Part shown: positions 33,354 to 46,020 of the stretch, piece after piece | Layout: every line of letters begins with the position of its first letter | Numbering within the stretch: the first letter of the stretch is position 1 | Source: Alopecurus myosuroides | Taxonomy: Eukaryota > Streptophyta > Magnoliopsida > Poales > Poaceae | Assembly (NCBI GenBank): GCA_028641055.1 | Contig: CM054057.1 | Location: forward strand, 582,643,158-582,707,157 | Direction of reading: 5' to 3' | DNA: 64,000 nt | Notes under the pieces: generated by a model | What the model saw: only the letters and a program-made list of their open reading frames with translations | What the model was told of the DNA's origin: nothing | Database searches by the model: none | Program-made: the position numbers and the translations under genes

Positions 33354-33529
33354 AGAACGGTCTGAAATCTTAGTTTGCCAAAAGGTCAGTCTCAAATCTT
33401 GGTCGTAAAAGAAGCCACAGGAACCTGAATAAGCTACACTAACTCAGCCAAGATGAGCAATGCCGACCTCTAAGCAAATATTCTCTATTGCTACCTGCTT
33501 CGCGTTGGAGTGGTCAACACTAATAAGCA

Positions 33530-34330
33530 TTGATCAAGGCTTAGAATGATCAATTTGAGTCTAGGGGTTAGAGACATTTAAATAGTGCTAATTCCAGTTT
33601 TGTTTGAAGTTTTAAACGACTCCATGTTAAAAAAAACCGATCATGATCATTGAAACCATCAAGGATTCTTAATCTGCAATTAGTCCCACAAGCACATGTG
33701 TGTGAGCCATGTGCTGAATTTAAAGCATGTGCTGAATTTAAATCAAATTCACAGGCTTTATTAAATTCATATAGCCAACATATGAACAACTTGGCTTTCG
33801 TGATTCAAGTATATGGGTAACCGACTTCTTTAAACACTATTCCATTTAAGTATAATTCCACATATTTAATTCACTGTTATTTTCATAATACTTCCACATT
33901 GAAGACTTAATTCCAGACAATGTAGCAACTATACAAAATGTTGCAACCCATAAATTCTTACATCTCCCACTTGGCTGAAAACATTATATTTCAACAAAGT
34001 GAATTCCACACAATTAGCATGGTCAGGGGACAATTCCTTACTTCAATGCATTGATGTTGCATAAAAACTTTGTGAATTTTAAATTCATAGTATCACAAAG
34101 TAACATGTTATGATGCACGTTTCCATGAGCTTAAGTTCACAAAGAAAATCCTTTAGCCATATGCCTTCCTTCAATGCTTGAGATGCATCTAAAACTTCAT
34201 ATTTATAAAAACAAGGAGTGTCTAAATCATGTTTCCTTTCTAAAACATAAGACATACACTTTTTTTTTGAAAATTGGTATAAAGTAGGAATATGATATTT
34301 GACGATATTTACTAATAGCCACACCAGACT
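33530..34330 (-). mobile_element. Decayed Copia 3' end, minus orientation
   Basis: Read on the minus strand: a C-terminal RNase H remnant (EVLDASQALKEGIWLKDFL, 34200-34130), the polypurine tract AAGTGGGAGA followed by LTR start TGTAAGAATTTATGG at about 33970, and LTR sequence down to about 33530. It mirrors 35440-36300. Confidence 0.65.
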
Positions 34331-34671
34331 ATCATTTGAATAAACCCAAAGGTAAATAAAAAATTAAACTCCAAACACTAACATGCTTAGGAAAAGAGGG
34401 AGGAAATAACATGGACCATCATATCTTGGGTACTAGTGTCTATTCTAGGGAAGTTACTCTATGATTTAGAGGAAAAAGTAAACTCATATAAAGTAACTAA
34501 ACTTGTTACTAATGTTAACTATGGGTGGAATCATTGCAGGAAGGAATAAATTCATTGAGGAAGACGAAAGTTTGCAAACTTTTTATTTTACCAAACAACC
34601 ACATTCCTATAGGTTGTAAATGTATTTAATTACAGTGAAGTTTCATGCAACATGCTCAGTGGAAATTATAA

Positions 34672-34803
34672 TTCTAGAGTTATTGTTTAATTCTTTACAC
34701 AAAGGAAAATTTATATTTTGTGGAAACTCTCAAATTTAGAGCTAGTTGTTTAACTCTTTACACAAAAGAAATCTTTGTACTTTATGGAAACTCTAAAATT
34801 TAG
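34672..34803. repeat. Two ~66-bp imperfect tandem units
   Basis: Both units contain TTTACACAAA and GGAAACTCT phrases separated by similar AT-rich sequence. They lie in the spacer between the inverted Copia ends. Confidence 0.6.
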
Positions 34804-35039
34804 GCGAGATGAGAAAAAAGACATGGTTTTCTAACTAAATAGACTGGTTCACATTGTGGGAACAATCTTCACATGGATGGTATATAAGGTCATATCGTTT
34901 GCTTAATGATGGAAGACGATCATAAACAAAGGTTAGTGTGAACTAATTTGTGTTATTAATATATGTGATAACTATGTTATTACTTGTTTTAAAATGTCAC
35001 ATTGATGGAAGTAAAATTTTTATTCGGTTCTAACTTTCA

Positions 35040-36300
35040 CATGAAAGGTATGTTCAAAGCTTCCGTATTTTGGGAGTGAAATTACATAGAGAATATTTTG
35101 ATATGTTTTTCTATGGAAAACCACAAACTTGTCAAATACCTTTGATAAAGGGAATGATACCCTGCGAGGTATTATATTTAGATTTGCGAGGAAAAGGTAA
35201 AATAATTTTCATGCCATAATTATCGTGGGACATTATTCATGCGACCTGATATTAACCATGCTGTGATTGTTGCTAGTTTGATTAGCACGGTAAGAGATTT
35301 GCTGGAATTTTTGGAAAATGGAATATGAATATTATAAATATTGTTGGAATCACATAAAATACTTGTTGCATGATGTCAAGTAAGAAAACATGGACTAATC
35401 ATCATCTTTTGATGCCCCCGGTCTTCAGCAACGAGTATACACACTTGTGCTAGATGTTTTAGCAAGAGGAATCACATGTAAGGTAATTTATTACTAACAT
35501 TTTTTCATGTATTTATGTTTTAGAAAGGAAACATGATTTAGATACTTTTTTTATAAATATAAAATCTTTGATGCATCTGAAGCATTAAAGGAAGTCATAT
35601 GGCTATACGAAATTATAGGCAAACTTAAGGTCGTAGAAAAAATGCATCATAACATGTACTTTGGACTTAAAAAAATTCACAAAGTTTATATGCAACAGGA
35701 ATGCATTGAAGGAAGAATTATCCTCTAACCATGTTGATTGTGTGGAAATTCACTTTGTTGTAATATAATGTTTTCAGCCAGGTGGGAGATGTAGAAATTT
35801 ATGGCTTGTAAATTTTTGTATATCCACTACATTGTCTGGAATTAAGTCTTTAGTGTGGAAGCATTATGGAAATAACATGGAATTAAAGATGTGGAATTAT
35901 ACTTAAATGGAATATTGTTTAAGTAAGTCGGTTATTGATATACCAGGACACAATATTATAAATAATGGAATTATGCGTGTATAATGCTCGGGCACGTGAT
36001 TATTAGGAAAGTCGGGTTATTCATATCTTGGCTATATATATTGAGTAAAACCTGTAAATTTGAATTTATATTCAAATTTGGCACCTGACTCACACACTTG
36101 TGCTCGTGAGACTAATTGCAGATTGAGACTTCTAGATGGTTACTAATGATAGTGGTTGGTTATAGTTAAGTTGGAGTCTCTATTTAAGCAATTTATCTGC
36201 AATAATAATCTGTGGAATTACGGTTTAAATAAAACCGGAATTAGAACCATTCAAAGGTCCCTAACCACTAGACTCAAATTTATCATTGTGAGGGGCACCA
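35040..36300 (+). mobile_element. Decayed Copia 3' end, plus orientation
   Basis: RNase H-region remnants (a CTRPDINHAV-like stretch near 35240, then DASEALKEVIWL at about 35570-35605) lead to the polypurine tract CAGGTGGGAGA and LTR start TGTAGAAATTTATGG at about 35790. LTR sequence runs to about 36300. It is the same family as the minus-orientation end, in inverted order. Many stops are present. Confidence 0.65.
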
Positions 36301-37121
36301 TAGAAAATGATCAAGGAATAGGGTTTAGACCATTTAGTGCCAAAATATAACACGATTGTAGGTTTAACGCTGGTCAGGAGACCACCACATTTTGACAGGA
36401 TGTCTATTTAGGCTAAACGCTTTTGCAGTCATGTAAAAATTTGTATCATACGTTGCCTAGGTTTTGTTTGTAACCGGAGTCGCTATTTATAAGTACTAAA
36501 TTATTTGTTAAGAGGGGTGTCATTGCGGTACAAAAAGAGAATATGCGATGATGGGCGTGTGTTTGGTTTCCTGCATATCGGTCAACCAGGTGTGTGGGTG
36601 CTAAATTTGGGCTAATTGGATGTGCGCATTGGTGGATGCTACTTATTGCATAGAACCTAAAGTACCTTCGAACTAAACCCATAGGGGACGGGGGAGATTG
36701 TCCCGAGCACATGTGAGAGAAAGGGATGCATGCGGGTTCACACATGTAGAAGGCGGGAGACACCGTATCCCTTTGGAAACACATGCCACATTTTCTCTTA
36801 GTGTTGTCGGGGAGCACGATGGCGGGGCGATACATACAACAAATTTCTCTCACTTGGTCCACATGGGCTCACCCTCAAATGGTACGGCCCCCCTCCTTTG
36901 GCTTGTCATCAATGGTAGTAAGGCCTTAACCAGATCTTAGGAAGCACTTAGGATTACAGAAACTGATTTAGTTGTTTTCGGTCGGATGCATGGGTTATAT
37001 ATATTTGTGCCCCATTAGGGGAGGGGGATTGTATTTTTCATGGTTTTGATTTTCCCCTCTATGTGCCTGTTTGCTCCCTATTTGTGTACTAAAAAATATG
37101 ACGAATGAAATGAGGGGTTCT
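36301..37121. other. Spacer before CACTA 1, no gene seen
   Basis: No recognisable coding or repeat structure was found. It ends with TCT, the left target duplication of the CACTA element. Confidence 0.5.
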
Positions 37122-37159
37122 CACTAGTAGAGAACACACCTTCTGTTCAGGCAAAAAAA

Positions 37160-37403
37160 AAACACCTTTAGCACCGGGTCCGCTGCGAACTGGGGCTAAA
37201 GGATGTGCACCAGCGGCTGGGTCGTGTACAGAATCCAAGTGGGGGCCTCTAGAATCGGTTTGTATTTGAAACCGGTATTAGAGGTGCCTTTAGAACCGGT
37301 TCATGTCTCCAACCGGAACTAGAAGTTTCCTGGGAAAAGGCGGCAACCTTTGGCCTGGTTCCAGACAGGAACCGGGGTCAAAGGTCCGTGTCTGTATATA
37401 AAA
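37160..37403 (+). promoter_or_regulatory. CACTA 1 left subterminal repeats and TnpD TATA box
   Basis: Diverged copies of the CCTTTAG...CGGTT / AACCGG..CTAAAGG motif occur at about 37163-37200, 37250-37290, 37292-37325 and 37347-37383. TATATAAAA follows at 37395-37403. TnpA-type proteins of En/Spm bind such subterminal motifs. Confidence 0.65.
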
Positions 37404-37687
37404 CAACCAGCCACTCTCTTCTCCTTAGCCACTAACTCATTTTGGAGGGAGAAAGGTGTCAGAGGGTGTGTGGTAATTTTTTTCCTCTTATGCATACAAG
37501 GTGTCACTACATCTCACACATAATAAACATGGTTTAAGTTGTCCGATCCACACTTAATTAAGCTTTCTCTTCGTTCTTTCCTCCTCCGTTGAGGTACCAA
37601 ATTTATCCTTTCATATGTCGGTGTACAATGGTCATTTCTGTAATCAGGTTGTTCTGTAATGTTTTTGAAAATAATTATATAATGTAG

Positions 37688-40600
37688 ATGAACCGGCAAT
37701 AGATGTACGCTGACCGACGCTCTCCCGAGTTCATGAAAGGCGTGGGTTATTTTCTCGATGTGGCCCAAGAAAACAAGCGGAATAATTTTATGGGTTGTCC
37801 ATGTGCTGTATGTCGGAATGATAAGGAACACTCTTCCCACATAGTCCTCCACATCCACCTGTTCTAGTCCGGTTTCATGCCCGACTATAATTGTTGGACC
37901 AACCACGGAGAAAAATGCGTTATGATGGAAGACAACGAAGAAGAAGAGAATGATGAAAACTATCATGATATGTTTACTGAATACGGTACTGGTACTGGAA
38001 TGGAAGAAAATGATGAAGAAGAAGTAGAAGACCAGGGACCAGAGCCCATCGATGATCTTGTCCAAGCCATTACGGATGCGAAGGCACAATGCAAAATTGA
38101 AAAGGTTAGGGGGAAAATCGACCAGATGTTAAAGGATCACAAAATATTATTGTATCCAAATTGTGAAGTCGGCCATAAAAAGGTAGGTAGCACACTGGAA
38201 TTGCTGCAATGAAAGGTAGAGAACGGTGTGACTGATAGAAGATTTACAAAGTTGCTGCAAATAATGAAGAAGCAGCTTTCAAGAAAGAATGAGTTGTCCG
38301 ACAGAACATACCAAGCAAAGAAGGTTGTCTGCCCCCTAGGATTAGAAGTGGAGAAGATACATGTATGCATTAATGACTGCATCCTCTACCGCGGTAAGAA
38401 GTACGAGAATTTGGAGACATGCCCTGTATGCAGTGCATTGCGGTATAAGATCAGACGAGACGACCCTGGCGATGTTGAGGGTGAGCGCCCCAGAAAGAGA
38501 GTTCCTGCAAAGCTGATGTGGCATGCTCCAATAATACCACGACTGAAACGTTTGTTCAGAAACAAAGAGCTTATGGTCCGGTCTAAGTACATATGGCATG
38601 AATCTATTTAGTGAGCAGAGCTGCAGCCATAACACCTGGCATGTGACTCTATGTATCTATAACCTTCCTCCTTGGTTGTGCATGAAGCGTAAGTTCATTA
38701 TAATGTCAGTGCTCATCCAATGCCCAAAGAAACCCTGCAACGATATTGATGTGTACCTAAGGCCATTAGTTGATGAACTTTTACAGTTATAGGACGAAGA
38801 AGGTATTTGTGTGTGGGATGCGCACAAGAAGAAGGAATTTGACCTACGAGCTTTGCTGTTCGTAACCATCAACGATTGGCCTGCTCTTAGTAACATTTCT
38901 GGACATACAAACAAGGAATACAATGCAGGCACGCACTGATTAGATGATACTGAAAGTTTATATCTCGATAAATGTAAGAAGGTTGTGTACCTGGGGTATC
39001 GTCGTTTTCTTCCGCGCAAGCATCCCTTAAGAAAAAAGGGCAAGCATTTAAATGATGAGGCATATACCCTGGAGACGCCTATCCTCCGAACTAGGGATGA
39101 TGTATTTGATATGGTGAAGGATTTGAAAGCAATATTTGGAAAGGGTCCTGGTAGACAACCTGTTCCAAATGACGCTGACGGACACGCACAATTTTGGAAG
39201 AAGAAATCCATATTTTGGGATCTACCCTATTGGAAAGTCCTAAATGTCCGCTCTGCGATCGACGTGATGCACCTAACGAAGAATCTTTGCGTGAATATGC
39301 TAGGCTTCTTTGGCTTTTATGGGAAGTCAAAAGATACATCTCAAGCACGGCAGGACCAACAACACACTAAAGGACGAGACGACATGAATCCTGAGCGGTT
39401 TCAAGGTGGTCCTGCCATCTACATTCTTACCAAAGAAGAGAAGGAAATATTTTTTAAAGTACTAAGTAGTATCCAGGTCCCGTCTGGGTTCTCGTCGAAT
39501 ATAAAGGGAATAATAAATATGACGGAGAAAAAATTCCAAAACCTAAAGTCTCATGACTGTCATGTGCTCATGACGCAATTGCTCCCGGTTGCGTTGAGGG
39601 GGATTCTACCGGAGAATGTTCGACTACCCATTGTGAAGCTATGTGCATTCCTCAATGAAATCTCTCAGAAGGTAATCGATCCATAAAGTTTACCAGCGTT
39701 ACCGAGAGATGTGCTCCAATGTCTTGTCAGCTTCGAGTTAGTGTTCCCACCATCCTTTTTCAATATTATGACGCACCTCCTAGTTCACCTAGTCAAAGAG
39801 ATTACCATTCTCGGTCCTGTGTTTCTACACAATATGGTCCCCTTTGAGAGGTTCATGGGAGTATTGAAGAAATATGTTCATAACCGTGCCAGGCCAGATG
39901 GAAGCATCTCCAAGGGTTATGGAACAGATGAGGTCATTGAGTTTTGTGTTGAATTTATTCCTAACGTTAGTCGATTGGTGTTCCCGAATCGCGTAATGAG
40001 GGGAGAATGAGTGGTAAAGGCACGCTAGGAAGGAAAGCAATGAAATGTATGGACGGACATTCTTCCACCAAGTCACACTACACAGTTCTACAAAATGTCC
40101 ACCTTGGTGGCTCGTTATATCGAGGAACACACCAATATTATACAATCCAAAAACCTGGGGCAGTCTCATGTCGCCTTGATTAATCTTGAACACATGGCGA
40201 TTGTCAGCGGCTGGTTGCAGACAAAACTCGTGAATAACACCACTGTTGGAGATCAGCTTTACTTGTTGGCCAGGTCACCATCTTCGACTATACTGCCTTT
40301 CGAAGGGTACGCGATAAATGGGAATACATTTTACATGATTGCCCAAGATAAAAAGAACACCAAACAAAACAGTGGTGTCTGTTTTGATGCAACGGGATAC
40401 AATGGAAAAAAGGAGACATATTATGGTTAGATAGAGGAGATATGGGAACTTTACTATGGACCTAATTTTAAGGTACCTCTGTTTTGGTGCCAGTGGGTCA
40501 AGATGACAGGAGGCGGGGCAAAGTTAGACCAGCAGTACAGAATGACAATAGTAGGTCTCAAAAATCTTGGGTATAGAGAAGAACCATTCGTCCTAGCCAA

Positions 40601-40877
40601 AGATGTGGCTCAAGTTTTCTATGTGGAAGACATGTCTACCCAACCGAAAAAAAGAAAAGATAAGAAAACGAATACATCATGCGGTGAGCCGAAGCGCCAC
40701 ATAGTTCTTTCAGGGAAAAGAAACACCGTGGGAGTGGAGGAGAAGACAGACATGTCAGAAGATTATAATAACTTTGATGAAATTCCGCCCTTCAGAGTGA
40801 AAATTGACCCAAACATCCCGTTAAATAATGAAGATGCTCCTTGGCTATGGCAGAAAATAAAACAATGGCGGCACTAG
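37688..40877 (+). pseudogene. CACTA 1 TnpD-type transposase (Transposase_21), multiple stops
   Basis: This is the catalytic transposase of the En/Spm superfamily. In order: an N-terminal transposase-associated domain (from ATG 37688), an acidic segment (37918-38060), the Transposase_21 core (about 38230-39000, with CINDCILYRG, CPVCSALRYKI, VTINDWPAL), DUF4218 (LKSHDCHVLMTQLLPVALRG about 39540-39600, then MVPFERFMGVLKKYV), DUF4216 (about 40375-40500) and a basic C-terminus. Stops occur at 37700, 37865, 38210, 38790, 38937 and 39684. The 38.56-kb region lacks about 130 bp present in CACTA 2. It lies directly behind the left promoter module. Confidence 0.9.
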
Positions 40878-41069
40878 TTGGGGACTTAATTTATTAAACC
40901 TTCATGGTTCATGTAATATTACGAGTCTATCAAGTAATAATGTATTAAACCTTCATGGTTCATGTAATATTATGAGTGTACTATGTAATAATGGTTCATC
41001 GCACTAAATGGTTAGGGTTTCATCGCAGAGGGGTTCTCGTCCCACCCTGTTTTACCAGCCGGGACTAAA

Positions 41070-42790
41070 TTTTCTCAGCCAGTTTGAGGACAAAGTCAAG
41101 ACGGCGGGCATGACCATTCGTAGCTAGGGGTTTAATATTGAGAAAATCTTGGCGTATCTCTATTGAATAGGTAGTTGGGTACCTAAAAACGATTTTTGCC
41201 AAAAAATCATGAGCAAAGTACGAGGCACTTGTAGTTCAAATTTGTCCCGTTTCCAGCTGAATCGACATAAACTTGTGATTTTCAAAATAGGTGGATGGAA
41301 GGAAACAAATTGGTTATTTGTGCATATAACATGGTCTAGTATATTCAAAAAAATACAGCTCCCAAGTTTTGCAACATATTTGTGGTAGGTCCTTCACAAA
41401 AAACCCATTTTTGGCACTCGGAAAGTGAAAAATGATTTTTTATTCAATAAAAAGAAAAACTTCCTCCGTCAACATTGTCCGTGCTTCCAAGATGCATGTT
41501 TGTACGGAATATGGGCACATTAAAACAAACTATGCCATGGATTTGGCCATAACACCCGTCATTTGGACCGAAACCCTAGAATGTTCGGAGGAGATATCTC
41601 CTTTTTGTGAACACATTTTTAACGCAACTGTCGTATTCCAAGTTTATTATTTTTGGTGGATACTAGATAGGACATATGTAATGACACGACGTGAAGGTCC
41701 CGCGTCATTTTTTTTTTATTTTTCTGGAATTTTCTCAGCGGGTTTCAGGACAAAGTCAAGACAGCGGTCATGGCCGTTCGTATCTAGGGCTTAAATATTG
41801 AGAAAATCTTGGTGTGTCTCTGTTGAAATAGGTAGTTGGGTACCTAAAAACAATTTTTTCCAAAAATAAGGAGCAAAGTACGAGGCACTTGTAGTTCACA
41901 TTTGTCCCGTTTCCAACTGAATTGGCAGAAACTTGCGATTATCAATAGAGGTGGACGGAAAAATTTTCTTAGGAAAAAAAGTTGGTTATTTATGCATATA
42001 ACATGATGTAGTATATTAAAAAAACACAGCTCCCAAGTTTTGCAACATATTTGTGGCAGGGCCTTCACAAAAAACCCATTTTTGGCACTCGGAAAATGAA
42101 AAATGATTTTTTATTCCATAAAAAGAAAAGCTTCCTTCGTAAACATTGTCCATGCTTCCAAGATGCATGTTTGTCTGGAATATGGGCACATTAAAACAAA
42201 CTATTCCATGGATTTGGCCATAACACCCGTCGTTAGGACCGAAACCCTAAAATATTCGGAAGAGATAGCTCCTATTTGTGAACACATTTTGAACGCAACT
42301 GTCATATTCCAAGTTTATTATTTTTGGTGGATACTAGGACATATGTAATGACACCACGCGCAGGTCTCGCGTCATTTTGGTTTTTTTCTTGAATTTTCTG
42401 TAATTTTCTCAGTCGGTTTCAAGACAAAGTCAAGACGGCGGGCATGACCGTTCGTAGCTAGGGGTTGAATATTAAGAAACTCTTGGCGTATCTCATTTGA
42501 AATAGGTAGCTGGGTACGTAACAACGATTTTTGCCAAAAATAATGAGGAAAGTACAAGACACTTGTAGTTCCAATTTGTCCCGTTTCCAACTGAATCGAC
42601 AGAAACTTGTGATTTTTAAAAGAGGTGGATGGAAACCTTTTATTGGGAAATAAATTGTTTATTTGTGCTTATACAATGGTCTAGTATATTCAAAAAATAC
42701 AGCTCCCAAGTTTTTGCAACATATTTGTGCTAGGTCCTTCACAAAAAATCCATTTCTGGCACTCGGAAAATGAAAATTTATAAATTTGTT
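41070..42790. repeat. ~667-bp tandem array, about 2.6 copies, in CACTA 1
   Basis: The phrase CAAAGTCAAG marks unit starts at 41091, 41751 and 42425 (periods 660 and 674). Units share TGGGTACCTAA, CAAAGTACGAGGCAC, CAGCTCCCAAGTTTT, ACATGGTCTAGTATATT and similar boxes, diverged by roughly 10-15% by eye. The third unit is truncated. No coding function is apparent. 40880-41070 holds no gene. Confidence 0.85.
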
Positions 42791-42969
42791 GCTAGTTTAA
42801 ATAGTTAGACTAATTATTTTTTAAAACAGAACATATAATTGGATTATTTATGCAATTTGAAACACTTTTCATATTGAAAGTTTTCCAAATTTGAAATAAT
42901 GCAAAAACTATATATTTCAAATGTTTGAAAAGTTAAAAAAATTGGGGGAAAAAACAAAAAATAAAAAAC

Positions 42970-43117
42970 AGGGCTTTGGCCCAGGTCCTAGGCACCAACC
43001 GGGGCTAAAGGGGTGGGTCTGCACGCGCAAACGAAACGCCTGAACCCCAACTCTTTAGCCCCGTTTGGTGGTTAGCCGAACCGGGACTAAAGGGTTGGGG
43101 GGGGGGGGGTATATTAG
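42970..43117 (+). promoter_or_regulatory. Internal palindromes and TATA box before CACTA 1 TnpA
   Basis: Two copies of the subterminal-type palindrome occur at 42972-43011 and 43053-43093, the second ending AACCGGGACTAAAGG. A G12 run and GTATATTA at 43110-43117 follow. This matches the arrangement before TnpA in CACTA 2. Confidence 0.65.
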
Positions 43118-43436
43118 CCCAAGTTCGTGTCCGCGCCCGGGGACTTAGCCATTTCGACGCGCAACGAACAGGAAGACCGGAGGGCCGCACAGACGACGAC
43201 ACCGTCAGGCTACCCAAATCCAGCGCCGCCGTCCCGTCCGTGCCCACCGCGACGCCTCCCTCCTTCGTACCCGTCCCGCACTCGCAGCGCCCGCGGAGCC
43301 CGTGCCCGGACGCCGCGCCGCCGCCCCCGGCCGCCCTCCTTCGGCCGCCCCTGTCCGTGCCACGCACGGCCTCCTCCCGTGCCTCCGACCATCTTCAGGC
43401 GCCGCCCTCCTCCGGCCATCCTCCCCGATGTAAGAT
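43118..43436 (+). other. GC-rich leader exon of CACTA 1 TnpA gene (probable)
   Basis: It is very GC- and Pro/Arg-codon-rich, directly downstream of the internal TATA box, and ends at a GATGTAAG donor-like site at about 43428-43434. The corresponding GC-rich block in CACTA 2 is 60770-61170. It is probably a 5' leader; no start codon choice is supported. Confidence 0.45.
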
Positions 43437-43439
43437 AGA

Positions 43440-43975
43440 GATTTCTCTATTTTTTCTTGTTATTTTGTACTAATTATTTTTCTATATATAATTTATTTAA
43501 TTACTTATAGTTTAGATAGTGATTTAGTTATAGTTTATAAATAGATTTAGTTATACTGAATTTTTAGAAATAGATATTTAGCTAGTGATTTTAGTGACTT
43601 AGTGATTTTTTTAGAAATAGATATTTAGCTAGTGTATTGACTTAGTGAATTTTTAGTATAGAATTTTTTAGGATTAGATATAGAAATGTAGAAATAGATA
43701 TCGTGATTTTAGCGAATTAGTGAATTTTTAGAAATAGATATTTAGCTAGTGTAGTGACTTAGTGATTTTTTAGTATAGAATCTTTTAGGATTAGATATAA
43801 AAATTTATAAATAGATACCGTGATTATATAATTTTAGTATATAAATTTAGAATTAGATATAGTGATTATAACTTGTTATAGATATAGAATCTAGAATTAG
43901 ATATAGTGATTATAATTTATTAAAGAAATTTATAATTAGATATAGTGATTATAATTTGTTATAGATATGACTTGT
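43440..43975. repeat. AT-rich degenerate short repeats
   Basis: TTTAGAAATAGATAT, TAGTGATTTT and TTAGATATAGTGATTATA phrases recur every 20-60 bp. This is probably intron sequence of the TnpA gene. Confidence 0.65.
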
Positions 43976-44117
43976 TCAAATATATTTTTTGACCAATTTG
44001 GAATAGTTGCTAAGTCCATAAGCAAAAGTAATAATGATATATGTCCAATATCATGTGTTTTTTGTTTATTTTTCTTGAGACGATGTCCCTGTTGGATCCG
44101 ACGGGCGATGTCCGGGA

Positions 44118-44453
44118 GTGGGCCCCGTCGGGCTATCACTAGAAGGTTCTTCCTACCGGGACACGCAGCTTGGTGTGAAATCCGGGTGCCGTTGTCGACC
44201 CGGATCTTCTTTGGTGACGATCACGCGGGCCACGGTCGGTGCAGAGGGAGTCGCCCCCGAGGAGGTGGTACGTCTGCGTATCTGGGAGGAGGACGAGCAC
44301 GTCCATCACTATGTCTACTTACTGCATAGGGAGTACAACAATAGCTGGTTGATTTTATGGACGGAACCCTACAATGTGAGTTATGGCCCTGTTATGTTAG
44401 GTTTCCGTATGTGTGGATGCGCAACACTCGTGACTCAGCACCCCGTGGCTTAG
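44118..44453 (+). other. Unassigned ORF, 111 codons, inside CACTA 1
   Basis: This is an open frame with a credible protein texture (VVRLRIWEEDEHVHHYVYLL, YNNSWLILWTEPYNVSYGP) in an otherwise AT-rich region. It could be a middle exon of the TnpA gene or a captured fragment. I do not recognise it. Confidence 0.4.
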
Positions 44454-46020
44454 GACCTAGGACAAGTGAGTTCGATGTATTAGAGTTAAATAAAAATAGA
44501 CCCGAGCTATATGTAACATAATTATTATTCGTGATATCGATGTATTAGAGATACCTTAAGTTATTATTCCGCTACTTTTACTAGTTGAAATATGAGTTAT
44601 CACTTTGTGTTTTCCACATTATTGAAACAATTTTCTTTCATTTGTATTAGAGATACCTTAAGTTATTATTCCACTACTTTGACTTGTTGAAATATGAGAT
44701 ATCACTTAGTGTTTTTCACATTATTGAAACAATTTTCTTTCAGTTATATTATTGATATCTCAATTTATTATTCCGCTACATTGACTTGTTGAAATAGAGA
44801 TATCACTTAGTGTTTTCCATATTATTGAAACAATTTTCTTTCATTTGTATTAGTTGTGCTATGGACAGCAGAGAGGATGAAGAAGACCTGTTCGCGATAA
44901 TAAAAGATGGTACACTACCCGGTGGACCCATTGAAGGTGGAGATCAAGATGATGGTGGAGATAAAGATGACGGCTCACTGTACCTGGACGAGTTAGGTCA
45001 GGGAATGGAGGAAGAAGAGTAATCAGAAGGATCATATGTGGCCGCTGCAACAAGCAGCGATAATTGCGATGAACAAGCCTTAGTGAAGGCCGGGGAACCT
45101 ACTGCTTCCAAGAACACCTCCGCATCGACGTCCTCTACCAAGCAGTCGAAACGAGGCCCGGCTAAAGAGATGGCCTCTAAAGAGCATTTCTTAATCCATG
45201 GAGTCTATTGGAATGGCAAACCTGGGGAGCCCCAAAAGACAACAGTTAAGTTCAGAAATCAGTGTGGAGTGATCGTTAGGGACCTCATCCCGATAAGTAT
45301 TCAAGAACACAATAAGCCAACACAAAAAGAAGATTGTCCTGGAGTTACTTTTGTCTCTGATAGGTCAAAAAACACTCTTTTCGACAAGCTTATGACACAT
45401 TTCACCCTACCACCATGTGATAAAAAAGAGGAAGTTGCAAAAATGCTCAAGGCAGTCAAGCACTGGTCTCTTAAGAAGATGGCTCAGACTTTCAATGCTT
45501 ACAAGAAAATATTATGGAAAGAATATCAGACTAAAGAAAGATCTCCAATATTCGAGGGTCCGCTAGAGAAGCAGAGGCAACACTGGCCAGCATTTAAGGC
45601 GTACAAGGAATCAACAGAGGGTATAGAAAGGTCAGCAAAGAATAAGGCAAGTGCGGCTAAGAAGAAATATCACCATACTATGGGTCCAGGCGGCTACAGG
45701 GTTACAGTGCCTAAGTTTGATAAACTTGAGGCGGATCTACGAGCTCTGGGATCACTCCAGCCACAGAAGATTTTCCCACGAGGTCCAGAAATTGGTTACT
45801 TGGGCATGGGGCAAAGTTTGACGTAAATGGGAATCTTATTGTCGATCCAAAAATCGTGATCCCTTTTGCGGCACTTGTTAGTGTATTCAAAGGGTTAAAG
45901 AGGGAAAGTTCATGCCGGAACGACAGAAAGACAAGCTGACAAAGGCCCTTGGTAATCCGGAATATCCCGGTTGGACACGAGGCTTCGGAAGATGCCCATG
46001 GTCGACAGGGTTTAGCGCGG

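Noticed and set aside
36446..36862. 138-aa minus-strand ORF
   Set aside because: It has no recognisable domain and ordinary composition, and lies in degenerate spacer. It is probably a chance ORF.
38657..39211. 184-aa minus-strand ORF opposite TnpD
   Set aside because: It is the shadow of the transposase coding strand; the same shadow appears at 55793-56068 in CACTA 2.
43005..43438. Gly/Arg- and Pro/Arg-rich ORFs on both strands
   Set aside because: They are compositional artefacts of the GC-rich leader. The position and the donor-like end suggest an untranslated exon.
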